A stretch of DNA of 64,000 nucleotides. It comes from Hyparrhenia diplandra. Its lineage: Eukaryota; Streptophyta; Magnoliopsida; Poales; Poaceae. Both the position numbers and the translations under genes were made by a program. The DNA is taken from NCBI GenBank assembly GCA_015847255.1, contig JADLZK010005764.1, forward strand, positions 248,001-312,000, read 5' to 3'. Under the pieces are notes generated by a model. That model was not told the origin of the DNA, did not search any database, and was given only the letters and a program-made list of their open reading frames with translations. Within the stretch, counting starts at the first letter, position 1; the number at the start of each line of letters is the position of its first letter. Below, in pieces: positions 1-8,927 of the stretch.

Positions 1-7
1 TAATGAC

Positions 8-120
8 CTGCAACTTCATGCCATCTTCAGCAAGCCACAAGTAATCATAGACTCTTGGGTTGTGGAGTTTGAAGGCCTCGAGTTTGGATCTTCAATCCAG
101 CAAGCAAGCATATTTAATAC
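8..120 (-). pseudogene. OSC exon 8 at the left window edge
   Basis: It reads VLNMLACWIEDPNS, then after a one-base loss AFKLHNPRVYDYLWLAEDG and MKLQ at donor CAG|GTCATT. The acceptor dinucleotide is CG instead of AG. It directly continues exon 7 (GPVNK | VLNM), which proves that the 3.2-kb gap between them is one intron swollen by transposons. Confidence 0.9.
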
Positions 121-177
121 CGCACGGAATTTCTTGCGGCAATCAGTTGAACAATATTAAGAAATAATCAAGAAATA

Positions 178-1012
178 CACTACTACAAAAAATCTTTTAC
201 AAGACCTTTCCAATTTATTAACCGTAACGGTTAAAAAACCATCACGGTTAATACCTCAATTAAGCGTGGTAGTTTTTTAATTTACTATGGCGGCTATAAA
301 AACTGCCACGGTTAATCAATTTACCATGGCGGTTTTTCATGGTAAATAAGGCACAGGCTTCCAGCAAACCCTTGCAATGAAAGCCCATATCGGCCCGATA
401 TCACTGCTGCAGATATATATATTGTGGCATTAGGGTTTCACTCTCACATCTCTCCCTCTCTCTACTCCCACTGAGCCGCAGCTCCTGAACTCCCAAGTCC
501 CCAACAACTCCCAAACTCCCTCTCTCTACCTCGGCGGGGCACGGCGGGGCGGTGGCGCGGTGCGGCGCACGCCCCTCGGTCTCTCCTTCTCACTCCCCTC
601 TCCCTCTTGGGCGCAGGCACATGCGAGGCGGTCCGGCGGTCGGTGGCGCGGCGACGGTGCTCAGCGTGGCGGCTTCATGCTCGCAAATCCGGGGTTTCGG
701 CAGCGGGGGTGGCTAGATCCGTCGGGTTGGAGGCCGACGGCTGCGGATCCGGCCTCCTCCCCTCACTCCATGGCTCCTCCGGCGGGTGGTGTCGTGGATC
801 CGGCGGGATGGAGCCACCACGGCACAGATCCGGCGGCGGAGAGCCACCATGCGGCGGCCAGCCTAGATAACCGTGGTGGCTTTTGGTGGTTCTAAAAACC
901 GCCATGGTTAATCCATCGATTAACCGTGACCTTTGCTCGGTGACGGTTTCAAAAACTGCCATGGTAAATCCAAAAAAAAAACCGCCACGGTTAATTTTTT
1001 TATGTAGTAGTG
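178..1012. mobile_element. Non-autonomous CACTA element (835 bp) in OSC intron 7
   Basis: It begins CACTACTACAAAAAA and ends in the inverted form TATGTAGTAGTG. The 3-bp target duplication ATA is at 175-177 and 1013-1015. Subterminal repeats resembling CCGCCACGGTTAA occur several times in both orientations near both ends (about 225-345 and 870-995), as expected of transposase-binding sites in the CACTA superfamily. The GC-rich centre (530-870) has open frames but no recognisable transposase, so it is non-autonomous. Confidence 0.9.
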
Positions 1013-1286
1013 ATACTATACCAATCTTGTAATCACAAACTATGAGCATAAACTGAACATCATCAAATTTTTTGTTGATAGAAAACTGTTGGAGATATAA
1101 GTACACTCAAGGCTGAGGAATAAGTGGCAAAACAAGAGTCAGAAATATGTACACCCAAGACGGGGAATCCATCCCAGACGTCAAGGCACTAGCTAAAAAA
1201 GGATATTTTTGTTAATACAAAACTGTAGGAGCAGAGAGCGAAAGAGAAAGAAACAATTCCATAATCTGCATAGATCGTTCAATATA

Positions 1287-2641
1287 GTGGGGTTGTTGCA
1301 TTCTTACCCCTGTTTTCTATCAAAAGTGTGGTTTTGCCCCTATTTTTTTCTAAATTTGTGAATTACCCATGTCTTTTCAAAACGAAGCACTACTTTGCCT
1401 CTATTCTGTCATTCTCCATAACGGTGTTAACTTTTATGCAAAACGACAAATATACCAATGTGATTTTGCCCTTGGTTTCTAAAGCTATTTGTGATTTTAC
1501 CCCTGATTTAGAATAAGACATTTATATTGTATTTTGATTAAAAAAATGGTTAGATATGGCCAAATAAATTTGGCACAATTTGCAATTATTTCAAATCAGA
1601 TTTAATATTGAAAAAAAATAAAATTTTGGTAGCGTCTTAGCAAAATTTGTATAACATTACGGCAACAATATAGGAATCCATCAGTCGTTCAGAGATCACC
1701 CCAACACCAATGCCAAGAAGAGATAATCCTTCTGAAATGATCTCAGCCAAGCAATCTCCTTGGTGCAACACAGCAACAGGGACTCCACCAAGAAGCAGTT
1801 AAGAAGCTTCGAACTGGAGAGCAGCCTTGACGATGACGATGACGGCAGGTGCACGGGACATCGTGCCGTACAAGTACCAGCAGCACCATAACGAGAAAGC
1901 TGCTAGCCATGGCAGCAAAGCACTTGCACTCCAATGAGGATGTGCATTGGAGAAGAGAAGCAAGGAGACCAGCACATCGATCTCCAGGAGCCGTGTGCCA
2001 TGGCCTGCGCGCTCCGCGCGACTCAACGCAGCCGCCCGGACTCCGCCGCTGAATGCGCCACCACGCCCACGTTCGGATGCCGCCCCTGCGTGCCAAGCCG
2101 CACGGCACCCGCACCAAAGCGCCGCAGGTGAGACCAGCGGCCGGGGGCCCCTGCACCACGCGTCTGGGCCGGCGCCGCTCCGCCCCTGCGCAGGCCACGC
2201 CCCACACCGGGCCCGCCGCCGCCCGCCCGTGACCGAGCACTGCGGCCGGGATCCGCCTTCGCCTCGCAGTCGGGACCTGCCATGGCAGGGGCGGCCGGTA
2301 GCCACCGCCCGCGGCCCTGAGGCCGGGACCCGCCTCCGTCCCGCGCCCGCGTGCCACAATGCCAACACCAACGGAAGAGCCTCACGCGCCCTCGTGCGCC
2401 CCCTTTAGCCGCAACACATTTTGCGGTTTTGCCTCTGGTTGGACGAGCAAGAGGCTCAAGATAATATACGTGGCAATTTGGTCTTTTGGCTTTCCTGTTT
2501 TGGAATTTTGATTTTTTTTTTCAAATTCATTTATTCCGGTCCATCCAACGGACATGCAAATCAGGGGCAAAATGCGTTCCAACTTAATAAGGACAAAATT
2601 ACAGTTAAACTGCTGGACAGGGGCTAGAACACAATTTTCCC
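1287..2641. mobile_element. Mutator-like element, Pack-MULE candidate
   Basis: A 9-bp target duplication TTCAATATA flanks it (1278-1286 and 2642-2650), the signature length of Mutator-like elements. The ends are imperfect inverted repeats: left GTGGGGTTGTTGCATTC..CCCCTG, right (reverse complement) GGGAAAATTGTGTTC..CCCCTG. Both ends carry repeated TTTTGCCCCT-like motifs. The centre (about 1840-2405) is strongly GC-rich and unlike its AT-rich flanks, as in MULEs that captured gene fragments. A minus-strand reading through about 1640-1960 is open for many codons, but I recognise no protein family and no transposase. Confidence 0.8.
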
Positions 2642-2924
2642 TTCAATATATTATCCTGTTTGTTCCCTCAAAATAAAAAAAAATTCCCTCAAAAATATAC
2701 TATCTTGTTTGGCCTAATCTGATGCTGTTACAATGGTCCGTGGATTGCATATACTGGATTCAATTAGCAAAATCATGAGTACTTATGGCACAGAATGCAT
2801 TTTTTAATAGGCCAATCGTAGTGCTTGAGAAGGTAGAAGAACCGAAGAATTGACACAGAACCCACAACAGCAATTGTAATATTAACAGAAATATGTGGTG
2901 GACTAGTAGGAATATTTTTTAGTT

Positions 2925-3165
2925 TTCATAGATAGTTCAAGAGAAAGTAATGTGTTAAAAAAAGTTGAATATGATAACGGGAGGGTTTGTCATCGTAATG
3001 CCATAGTAAGCTAAGACAGCACAGACAATTGTAATGTGTTTATTTTTTATTCTCATAGGCAGTGCAGGAGAATGTAATGTGTTTAAGAAGGTGAAGATGG
3101 TAAGTTGGTAACAGGAGGGTTAATCATCGTAGTGCCATAGTAAGCTAAGACAACACAAGTTGAAA
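2925..3165. repeat. Diverged ~120-bp direct duplication in OSC intron 7
   Basis: Two adjacent copies share the order: CATAG, GTAATGTGTT, AGGAGGGTT-like, TCATCGTA, then CCATAGTAAGCTAAGACA (at about 3001-3018 and 3132-3149). The copies differ at many positions, so this is an old local duplication. The remaining intron sequence 2651-3343 shows nothing else. Confidence 0.7.
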
Positions 3166-3343
3166 GTTAAAGGAAGCACTGAAATCACAAACGCCTCAGC
3201 TTTTCTTTCTTGTCGGAGAGTAAATAGATCTATATCAAAGTCGCTAGCATATGGCCATGTGATGCTTGCGGCAAGAATAGGACAACATAAGACCACACCT
3301 CCTTAAGTGAAGGTTCAGCAAGCAATCTTGGCTCTCAATTTAC

Positions 3344-3532
3344 CTTGTTTACTGGACCAACGCAAATGTATCGAGTGTTCTCATCCACGTAGTGAACATG
3401 TTGCATGACTGTTTCCAGAGCTTTCCCCCTCAATTTACTGCCAGGCCAATGCATCATAACTGGTTCAACGAATTTGTGGAGAGTGGCCCATAAGACATCT
3501 TGAACGAATGGGTGTGGGCGGTAAAGATCTTC
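3344..3532 (-). pseudogene. OSC exon 7
   Basis: It reads EDLYRPHPFVQDVLWATLHK through FVEPVMMHWPGSKLR and VDENTRYICVGPVNK with no stop, between acceptor CTGCAG and donor AAG|GTAAAT. This is the best preserved exon, 63 codons. Confidence 0.95.
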
Positions 3533-4099
3533 CTGCAGCGCAAATGTATCAAAACTCATTCAGATAGAACAATCAGGATCCAAAATGGACTCCTCATAGA
3601 CAAAGTACGGTAAACATGAAAGTTCCTTTAAATTTTCAGAACTAAGCACCTTATCGAATAGCATCACTTGCCAGTTAATAACTGTTATCAATAAAAGGGA
3701 CTTTGAGACACATTATGTGAAAGATGGATCCCATACTTACTAAAGAAGTACAGACCTAGATCAATTGGTCCCATCATTGTAGTAACTGGTAATTACATGG
3801 TTTATCTTGAAGAAAATGAAAGGAAGGAGAGAGTTCGAAGTATGACAATATATGAAAGAGATCTCTTTAAGCTTATTGATAGTTTACATATTATAAGTAG
3901 TGTTACGACAAGGTTGTGCTAGCAACTAAGCATACTCTTTTGGCAGTGGGATTTCTAAACAAGGAGCAAGGACAACCATAGCCAAAAACAAGATCAACTT
4001 GAGACTAATAGATAACTTTGTGGTACCTCATGCAATGAACTTGTGTAAGACCATGTCTATCAATGCCCATAAGAAATGTTACATAAAAAGTTAACAAAC

Positions 4100-4270
4100 C
4101 TTAGCACATAGATTGCGGGCCTTGTCCCAATCAATCTTGCCGTAAGGATCTTTGAAAAGTTCCTTTCTTATAATTCTGATACGAAAGTGATGTGATTCGG
4201 CCGACAAACCTCTTCCCATAGATGTAGCACATTGGCAAATACACCATTCGACAATGACAGCACATCCTCC
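4100..4270 (-). pseudogene. OSC exon 6, with frameshift
   Basis: After acceptor TTGCAG it reads GRMCCHCRMVYLPMCYIYG and KRFVGRITS. A frameshift near 4165-4190 moves into the frame giving RKELFKDPYGKIDWDKARN and LCAK, ending AAG|GTTTGT. The MVYLPM and ARNLCAK blocks are conserved in plant OSCs. Confidence 0.9.
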
Positions 4271-4621
4271 CTGCAAGACATTGTAAACCATAATAGCGTA
4301 TCGTATCAGCAAAAGGAACAACATAGCAACCAAGAGCAGACTACTAAAAGACTATGGTAAGGCAAAGTAGCTTGATTGTTGGCCGATTGACCCATTAAAA
4401 ATGAAAAAAGGGAATGGTATATTAATGATGAATTTTATGATACACTAAGATCATTGGTGATTGTAACATTCAATTAGGGCCAAATATCTATTGTTTAATC
4501 TTCAATGCGTTGTATATACAACCTTTAGGACCAACTTAGCAATCTTCACCACGGGAATAGAATGTATATATACACGAATAACATACTAGATTTATGTACA
4601 CTGATGAAAAGAAAGCAGAAC

Positions 4622-4706
4622 CTGGGTGAAATGGTAGGAGATATGGCAATAGTCATACTTCTGGTGGTACCGGGTTGTTACCAGACCATTCAAATACACC
4701 AAGTAC
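4622..4706 (-). pseudogene. OSC exon 5, with nonsense codon
   Basis: It reads VLGVFEWSGNNPVPPEV, a stop (TGA at 4653-4655 in place of Trp), then LLPYLLPFHPG with a split glycine codon at donor G|GTTCTG. The phase matches exon 6 exactly. Confidence 0.9.
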
Positions 4707-4798
4707 CTTCAATAAGCCAGGTAATTAGAAGGAATTGAAACAGATCCAAGAAAATGGAAAGCAACTGATAAACAAATGAATAAGAGTCAATTCCCTAC

Positions 4799-4992
4799 CG
4801 AGAGCCAAAACTTCCGCTATGATGTTATATATGTTGCTCCAGCATGGTCTAAGATCCAGTTTCGACCTTTCTCCATGGCTCCATCTCCACTATCTGGTCC
4901 CTCTCCAAGAAATATTAAAATAACGTAGGTCAGTGCTGAGCCAAGCATGGTGCTTGGACCCTCAATGTGCAGGCCCTAGTACCATCTTCATT
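4799..4992 (-). pseudogene. OSC exon 4, with nonsense codon
   Basis: It starts NEDG after acceptor TAG. A one-base deletion in the GGW codons shifts the frame, then GLHIEGPSTMLGSALTYV and LGEGPDSGDGAMEKGRNWIL are read. A tryptophan codon of ITSWGKFW is TAG (4817-4819). The donor is G|GTAGGG. Confidence 0.9.
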
Positions 4993-5065
4993 CTACGGTT
5001 GCAACACCAAAATTAGATCACCTTTAGCCGCTGTAGGGTTGACAAATTTAGAACTGAATCCTTGC

Positions 5066-5153
5066 CTGATGATTAAAGATACCAACGGATCTCCTTCTGG
5101 TGTTCTGATGACAAGACAGTGTTTAGTGCTCCAGTCGCATACAATGTTATGAT
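5066..5153 (-). pseudogene. OSC exon 3, with GC donor
   Basis: It reads IITLYATGALNTVLSSEHQ, continuing PGL of exon 2 in phase after acceptor TAG. A small deletion near the end destroys the YNHQ reading. The following intron (73 bp, 5065-4993) begins GC instead of GT; GC-AG introns exist, but here it may be another decay lesion. Confidence 0.85.
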
Positions 5154-5489
5154 CTAGTTAAAGGATTAATACAATTAGTAGTTGTTTCGTAAAAACCAGG
5201 AAACATGAAACATAAGGTTTTCCATATAATCTAAAAATGAGATGGCTGCCACAATTGCCGGTTCCTATTTTAGGAGGCATCCAAATTGGTACTCACATTG
5301 ACTCCAAGAAAAAACATTGAGCTCACATACAATATAAGGCATAACAAGTGAGAAAAGAAAGATAGCACAATTTTGTCTTAAAAACATATCACAAGATTAA
5401 GCACAGAGCACAAATTTAGTCATAGGAATGTATATTGAAATGAAGTAAGCGAGTTGAACATATCACTGTAGAAGAGTCGACAGAGGTAC

Positions 5490-5675
5490 CAAGCCTGGCA
5501 TAAGGAACATAGGACCACCATAATCCCCAGGCCAATGCCCATCATGTGCCTGGAGAGTAGAAAAACGGCTGATTGCCCTTTTCAATGTAGTCGACACAGC
5601 TTCCTCGGTAACATCTTCATGCTCACGGAGCTTGATCGCTGGAAGGTCAAGCTCAAGAGGATTTTCTTTGGCGAA
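5490..5675 (-). pseudogene. OSC exon 2
   Basis: This exon starts after acceptor CTGCAG, in phase with exon 1 (..HIQ | FAKENP..), and reads without a stop through EHEDVTEEAV and QAHDGHWPGDYGGPMF to ..MPGL at donor G|GTACCT. The QAHDGHWPGDYGGPMF block is diagnostic for plant oxidosqualene cyclases. It is 62 codons with no lesion. Confidence 0.93.
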
Positions 5676-5751
5676 CTGCAGTGTGTAAATGGGAGCAGAT
5701 GTTTCAAATTAACAGGGAAGCATAGCACTGAAACAGAGACTGCACAATAAG

Positions 5752-5997
5752 GAGGGTGTTTAGTTCACAAAAAGTGAACCCAAAAAGTGCTACAGTACCC
5801 GTCACATCGAATATTTTGCCTCATGTATGGACCATTAAAAGTAGGTAAATAAAAAAAACTAATTGTACAGTTTGGCTGTAAAGTGTGAGATGAATATTTT
5901 GAGTCTAGTTAGTCCATGGTTGGACAATAATTACCAAATACAAACAAAAAGTACTACAGTAGCCGAACCCAAAATATTTCACCAACTAAACACCCCC
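5752..5997. mobile_element. Tourist-like MITE in OSC intron 1
   Basis: This short AT-rich element of about 246 bp has inverted ends GAGGGTGTTTAGTT and AACTAAACACCCCC. A possible 3-bp duplication AAG flanks it (5749-5751, 5998-6000). GGGGGTGTTTAGTT-type ends are common in grass PIF/Harbinger MITEs, but the usual TWA target site is not seen, so the superfamily is uncertain. Confidence 0.65.
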
Positions 5998-6101
5998 AAG
6001 GAAACACTAAGCGCAAGAGCCAAGACTGGACTACATTAATTGCCAAAATCTGTGTCCATTTTTTACCATTTTGTGGCTGTACTAAGGGTGTGTTTGCCTT
6101 A

Positions 6102-6361
6102 GGGCACTCATAATACAGAAACTATCATTTATGTGTATTAATTACCCTGCAACCTAAACATTTTGCTAATGTGGCAAGCGATTTAATGAGGAGAGATGAA
6201 GAAACCAGGTCTAAGTTAGACACCAAGTCTACACGAGAACCAAGACATGAAGAGATATGATAAGTAAATAAGGGAGAGAGAAGAGATGTGATTGGACAAA
6301 AGATCATCATGTAGAAACTATCCATTGGAAACGTACCAAGACGACGTATCATGAGTTACCC
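6102..6361. mobile_element. Possible MITE in OSC intron 1
   Basis: Ends GGGCACTCATAATAC and, in reverse complement, GGGTAACTCATGATAC are weakly inverted. The body resembles small grass MITEs with GTGGCAAGCGATTTAATGAG-like text. No clean target duplication is visible. Confidence 0.35.
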
Positions 6362-6981
6362 TGCCACCTAAGCTAGCATGTCTGTACGCAAGGCGTGGCT
6401 ATATATGAGTAGCCGGCCGGGGCCAGGGGCAGTGATGATGAGCACAATATGATGGCTACCGCGGGGAGACATGCTGAGACGACGTGATGCCAGCCCCCCT
6501 CAGGCCTCAACTCCATCTCCATGGTCAGGCATGCGTGCTTCAACCTTGCGGCCGGTGGGAATGCGTACGTGGCAGTAGAACGAACTAATGGGATCGGAGG
6601 ATCGGAGGGGGATGGAGGTGCCGCTGGGTCTATCGGCTGGGTCTATCGGCTGCCGCTGTTCGGTCTGCCGGTCCGCTTGGCGCTGTCTTCCCCAACGCAC
6701 CCCGCACAAAGGAAACAAAAATGGGTTGGGCTTCGGCGGGCTGGGGCCACGTGGGAACCAAGGAAAATAATTAAGAGAATTTTAATTTAGTTATATATCT
6801 CTGCTTTGAGATGCATGTAATTTCTAGAAAGAGGAGTATTGCAGCAGTGGCCACCTTGAAAATTTTGGGTGAGTGAAAATCTCGAACCCAGTCGGTAAAC
6901 AAGATATCTCAGAAATTTCGGAATACAGCAGCCGATATTTTAAACTAGCGGCTAGCGATTGGCAGGAAGGTAGGCACCCAC

Positions 6982-7153
6982 CTGGATGTGCATGAGGACG
7001 TCGGCGCTGTGTTTGGGGCGGCGCCTCCTGCTGACGAAGGCGCGGCGTCGATGGCGAGTTCGGGGTCGGCAGTGGCGTCAAACTCCCAGATCTGGCGGTT
7101 TTTCGTGCGGAGCCAGGGGCCCCGCCCCCCTCCGCGATCCTCAGGTGCCACAT
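6982..7153 (-). pseudogene. OSC exon 1 (start codon exon)
   Basis: ATG at 7153-7151 begins MWHLRIAEGGG, the usual start of plant oxidosqualene cyclases. A frameshift falls in the G/C run at 7112-7131, after which PWLRTKNRQIWEFD is read in another frame. A second shift near 7037-7046 restores a block ending HSADVLMHIQ at the donor CAG|GTGGGT (6981-6980). Confidence 0.88.
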
Positions 7154-7369
7154 CACCCCGCGTCGTCCCCCTCCTCGTGCGTGGCGTGGCGTGGCGGCTC
7201 CCGGGATCCCCTCTCTTCTCTTGTCTAGGTTCCTTCCTCTACTGCCTGCGCCTAGATGCTGAGGGGAGTCAAGGACAGGACAGTGGACAGGCTGTGCGGC
7301 AGGCTGGAGTTGCAGCCTGCTGGAGGGCGCCCGTGCGGGGTTTGGTTTAATTGGGGACATGGGATGGGG

Positions 7370-7377
7370 TTTATAAG
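7370..7377 (-). promoter_or_regulatory. TATA-like box upstream of the OSC start
   Basis: Minus-strand CTTATAAA lies about 220 bp upstream of the ATG at 7153, in a plausible core-promoter position. The rest of 7154-7599 holds nothing else I can identify. The 5' LTR of element D starts at 7600. Confidence 0.4.
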
Positions 7378-7599
7378 GTGGCAGGCTGCAACAGTGATAC
7401 AATGAGGACATGAGAGCGTACCATAAGGATAGCTCCAACAGTGATATTTCAACTAGCTTAGAAAGATCCACCTCAACACATTTTGCTTACGTAAAAGAGA
7501 GAAGACCTACAGCCTAGTGCAGGACCCTGGATAAGCTTGGTTTGTTCTTGGACACATCCTACTCGTCGATTTAGCTCAATGGACACTGCATTTTGGTGT

Positions 7600-8435
7600 T
7601 GTTGACACTCAAAATTGTTCGACATGGTTTTCGGCAAAAACAAACAAGTTATATTGGCCATGGACATAGCTGAGGTCAAGTGGCGTCACAAATGGAGCAC
7701 AAAGTCACGCGAATAAGACGGCGAGCCACGGCGAGCCGCCACAACTGGCTTAGCCGCCTGCACGGGCCGGCTTAGCCGCCCCCTTTGCCAAATCAGCCGG
7801 CCGCCCATCGGGCCGGCTTAGCCGGTTTCATAAGCCAAGTCGGCTTGGCCGACCGCCAGGCCAGCTAGGCCGGCTTTGCCGCCGCGCCGGCTTCGCCGCC
7901 TGTGCTGTGCGAGGAAACCGGCTTAGCCGGGTTGACAGCGGGCTAAGCCAGTTCATGTTGATTCCGAACCGATTTCGATGTAAATCGTGTTTTTGGTAAT
8001 TTCTAGAGTTGGTTAAGCATTGGACTTGTTTCCTAAGGGGATAAGACCACCCCCCTCTATATACATCGAGAGGTTCACGGCCGATTGATCCCATCTACCC
8101 AATCGATCAAAAATAGAACACATATCTCTTCTGCCCTAACTTCTCCTCTAGCTTTCAATCTGCTGTTCAGCACTTCTCTCCACGGGATTTGTTGACATCC
8201 TAGGCGGCCTTGCTGGTTCTAGGAGATCCTCCATGTGCTACTTCCCGATGGATCTTTTTAGAGGTGGTTCGGGAGCCGTTTTTAGCCGAGATCAAGCTCC
8301 ACATTCGCTCTATCGGTCTCTAGATCGATTTGGCCGGTCACGCTTCAAATCTTGTTGTTCGTGCAGGTCGTGTGTGACCTCTAGGGCGTCCAAGGCCCGC
8401 TAGTGTGTTGACCTAGATTCATTTTAGTGTCAACA
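7600..8435 (+). repeat. 5' LTR of gypsy element D
   Basis: It starts TGTTGACACTCAAAA and ends TTTTAGTGTCAACA, inverted over about 14 bp. It is followed by TTTGGCGACTCCGCTAGGGA (8441-8460), the leader seen after many grass gypsy LTRs. The LTR carries multiple copies of the motif GCCGGCTTAGCCG (about 7730-7940). No matching 3' LTR is in the window, so element D is incomplete here. Confidence 0.85.
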
Positions 8436-8927
8436 CACTTTTTGGCGACTCCGCTAGGGAAGACAAGGCGGCGACTTTGATTTCAATCTACTTCCAGTGA
8501 CATGTCGGACAAGACCAATGCCGGAGACGACACCACTAGGGCTGAGATGCACGACAATAACATCAAGCGCCCTCAGACTGCGGTGAGCTGCCTAAAGAGC
8601 TATGCAAGAAGCTGCAAGAGAAGACTGAAGCTGATACATGCGCTTTTGTACAAAGTTGCATCAAGGATCGGCACGATCGGATCACGCAATACAAGGAGCC
8701 CATCTATGGTGACGCTCTACAGCTCCAGCTAATGAGGTAATTCCTGATGACAAGCCTAAATTTGATGATGCTTACCCTACACATGCAAATTATGCTAAGA
8801 TGGTAATAGACGAAAAGAATTCAATAACTGGACTCATGGGTCAACTTGCAAATCAAATTAAGGTTCGTTTTGAGAAATTAGAAAGTATGGCAACTGGTTC
8901 TAATCAATCGGGTGCTGTACCACAACC
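8436..8927 (+). pseudogene. Element D leader and 5' part of gag
   Basis: The leader after the LTR is followed by an ATG at 8502 (MSDKTNAGDD). The frame is broken within about 70 codons. Readable gag-like text continues to 8927, where the solo LTR (8928-11555) interrupts it and duplicates CAACC. The assignment to D rests on continuity with the gag pieces at 11561, 24573 and 43193. Confidence 0.6.

Larger units (their letters stand above)
1..7153 (-). pseudogene. Oxidosqualene cyclase (cycloartenol/triterpene synthase-like) pseudogene, continuing past left edge
   Basis: Oxidosqualene cyclases fold 2,3-oxidosqualene into sterol or triterpene skeletons on the ER membrane. Eight exons are readable on the minus strand: 7153-6982, 5675-5490, 5153-5066, 4992-4799, 4706-4622, 4270-4100, 3532-3344 and 120-8. 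They give family blocks in the right order: start MWHLRIAEGGG, then WEFD, QAHDGHWPGDYGGPMF, GALNTVLSSEHQ, GLHIEGPSTM, DHAGATYITS, FEWSGNNP, CHCRMVYLP, ARNLCAKEDL, ENTRYICVGPVNK and CWIEDPNS. This is about the first 400 residues of a roughly 750-residue enzyme; the catalytic DCTAE region would lie left of the window. Lesions: two frameshifts in exon 1, an indel at the end of exon 3, a frameshift and stop (4817-4819) in exon 4, a stop (4653-4655) in exon 5, a frameshift in exon 6, and a frameshift plus lost acceptor AG in exon 8. Exons 2 and 7 read cleanly. The exact product class cannot be assigned. Confidence 0.93.

Noticed and set aside
560..1106. Open frames on both strands in the GC-rich part of the CACTA element
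   Set aside because: They lie within the transposon boundaries, have no recognisable domain, and look like composition-driven open frames.
1743..2408. Several overlapping 100-200-codon frames
   Set aside because: All are in the GC-rich core of the Mutator-like element; overlapping on both strands with Arg/Pro/Ala-rich content and no known motif. Kept only as a possible captured fragment.
7730..7940. Short palindromic repeats that could suggest a CRISPR-like array
   Set aside because: Irregular spacing, variable repeat sequence, and location in a plant LTR.
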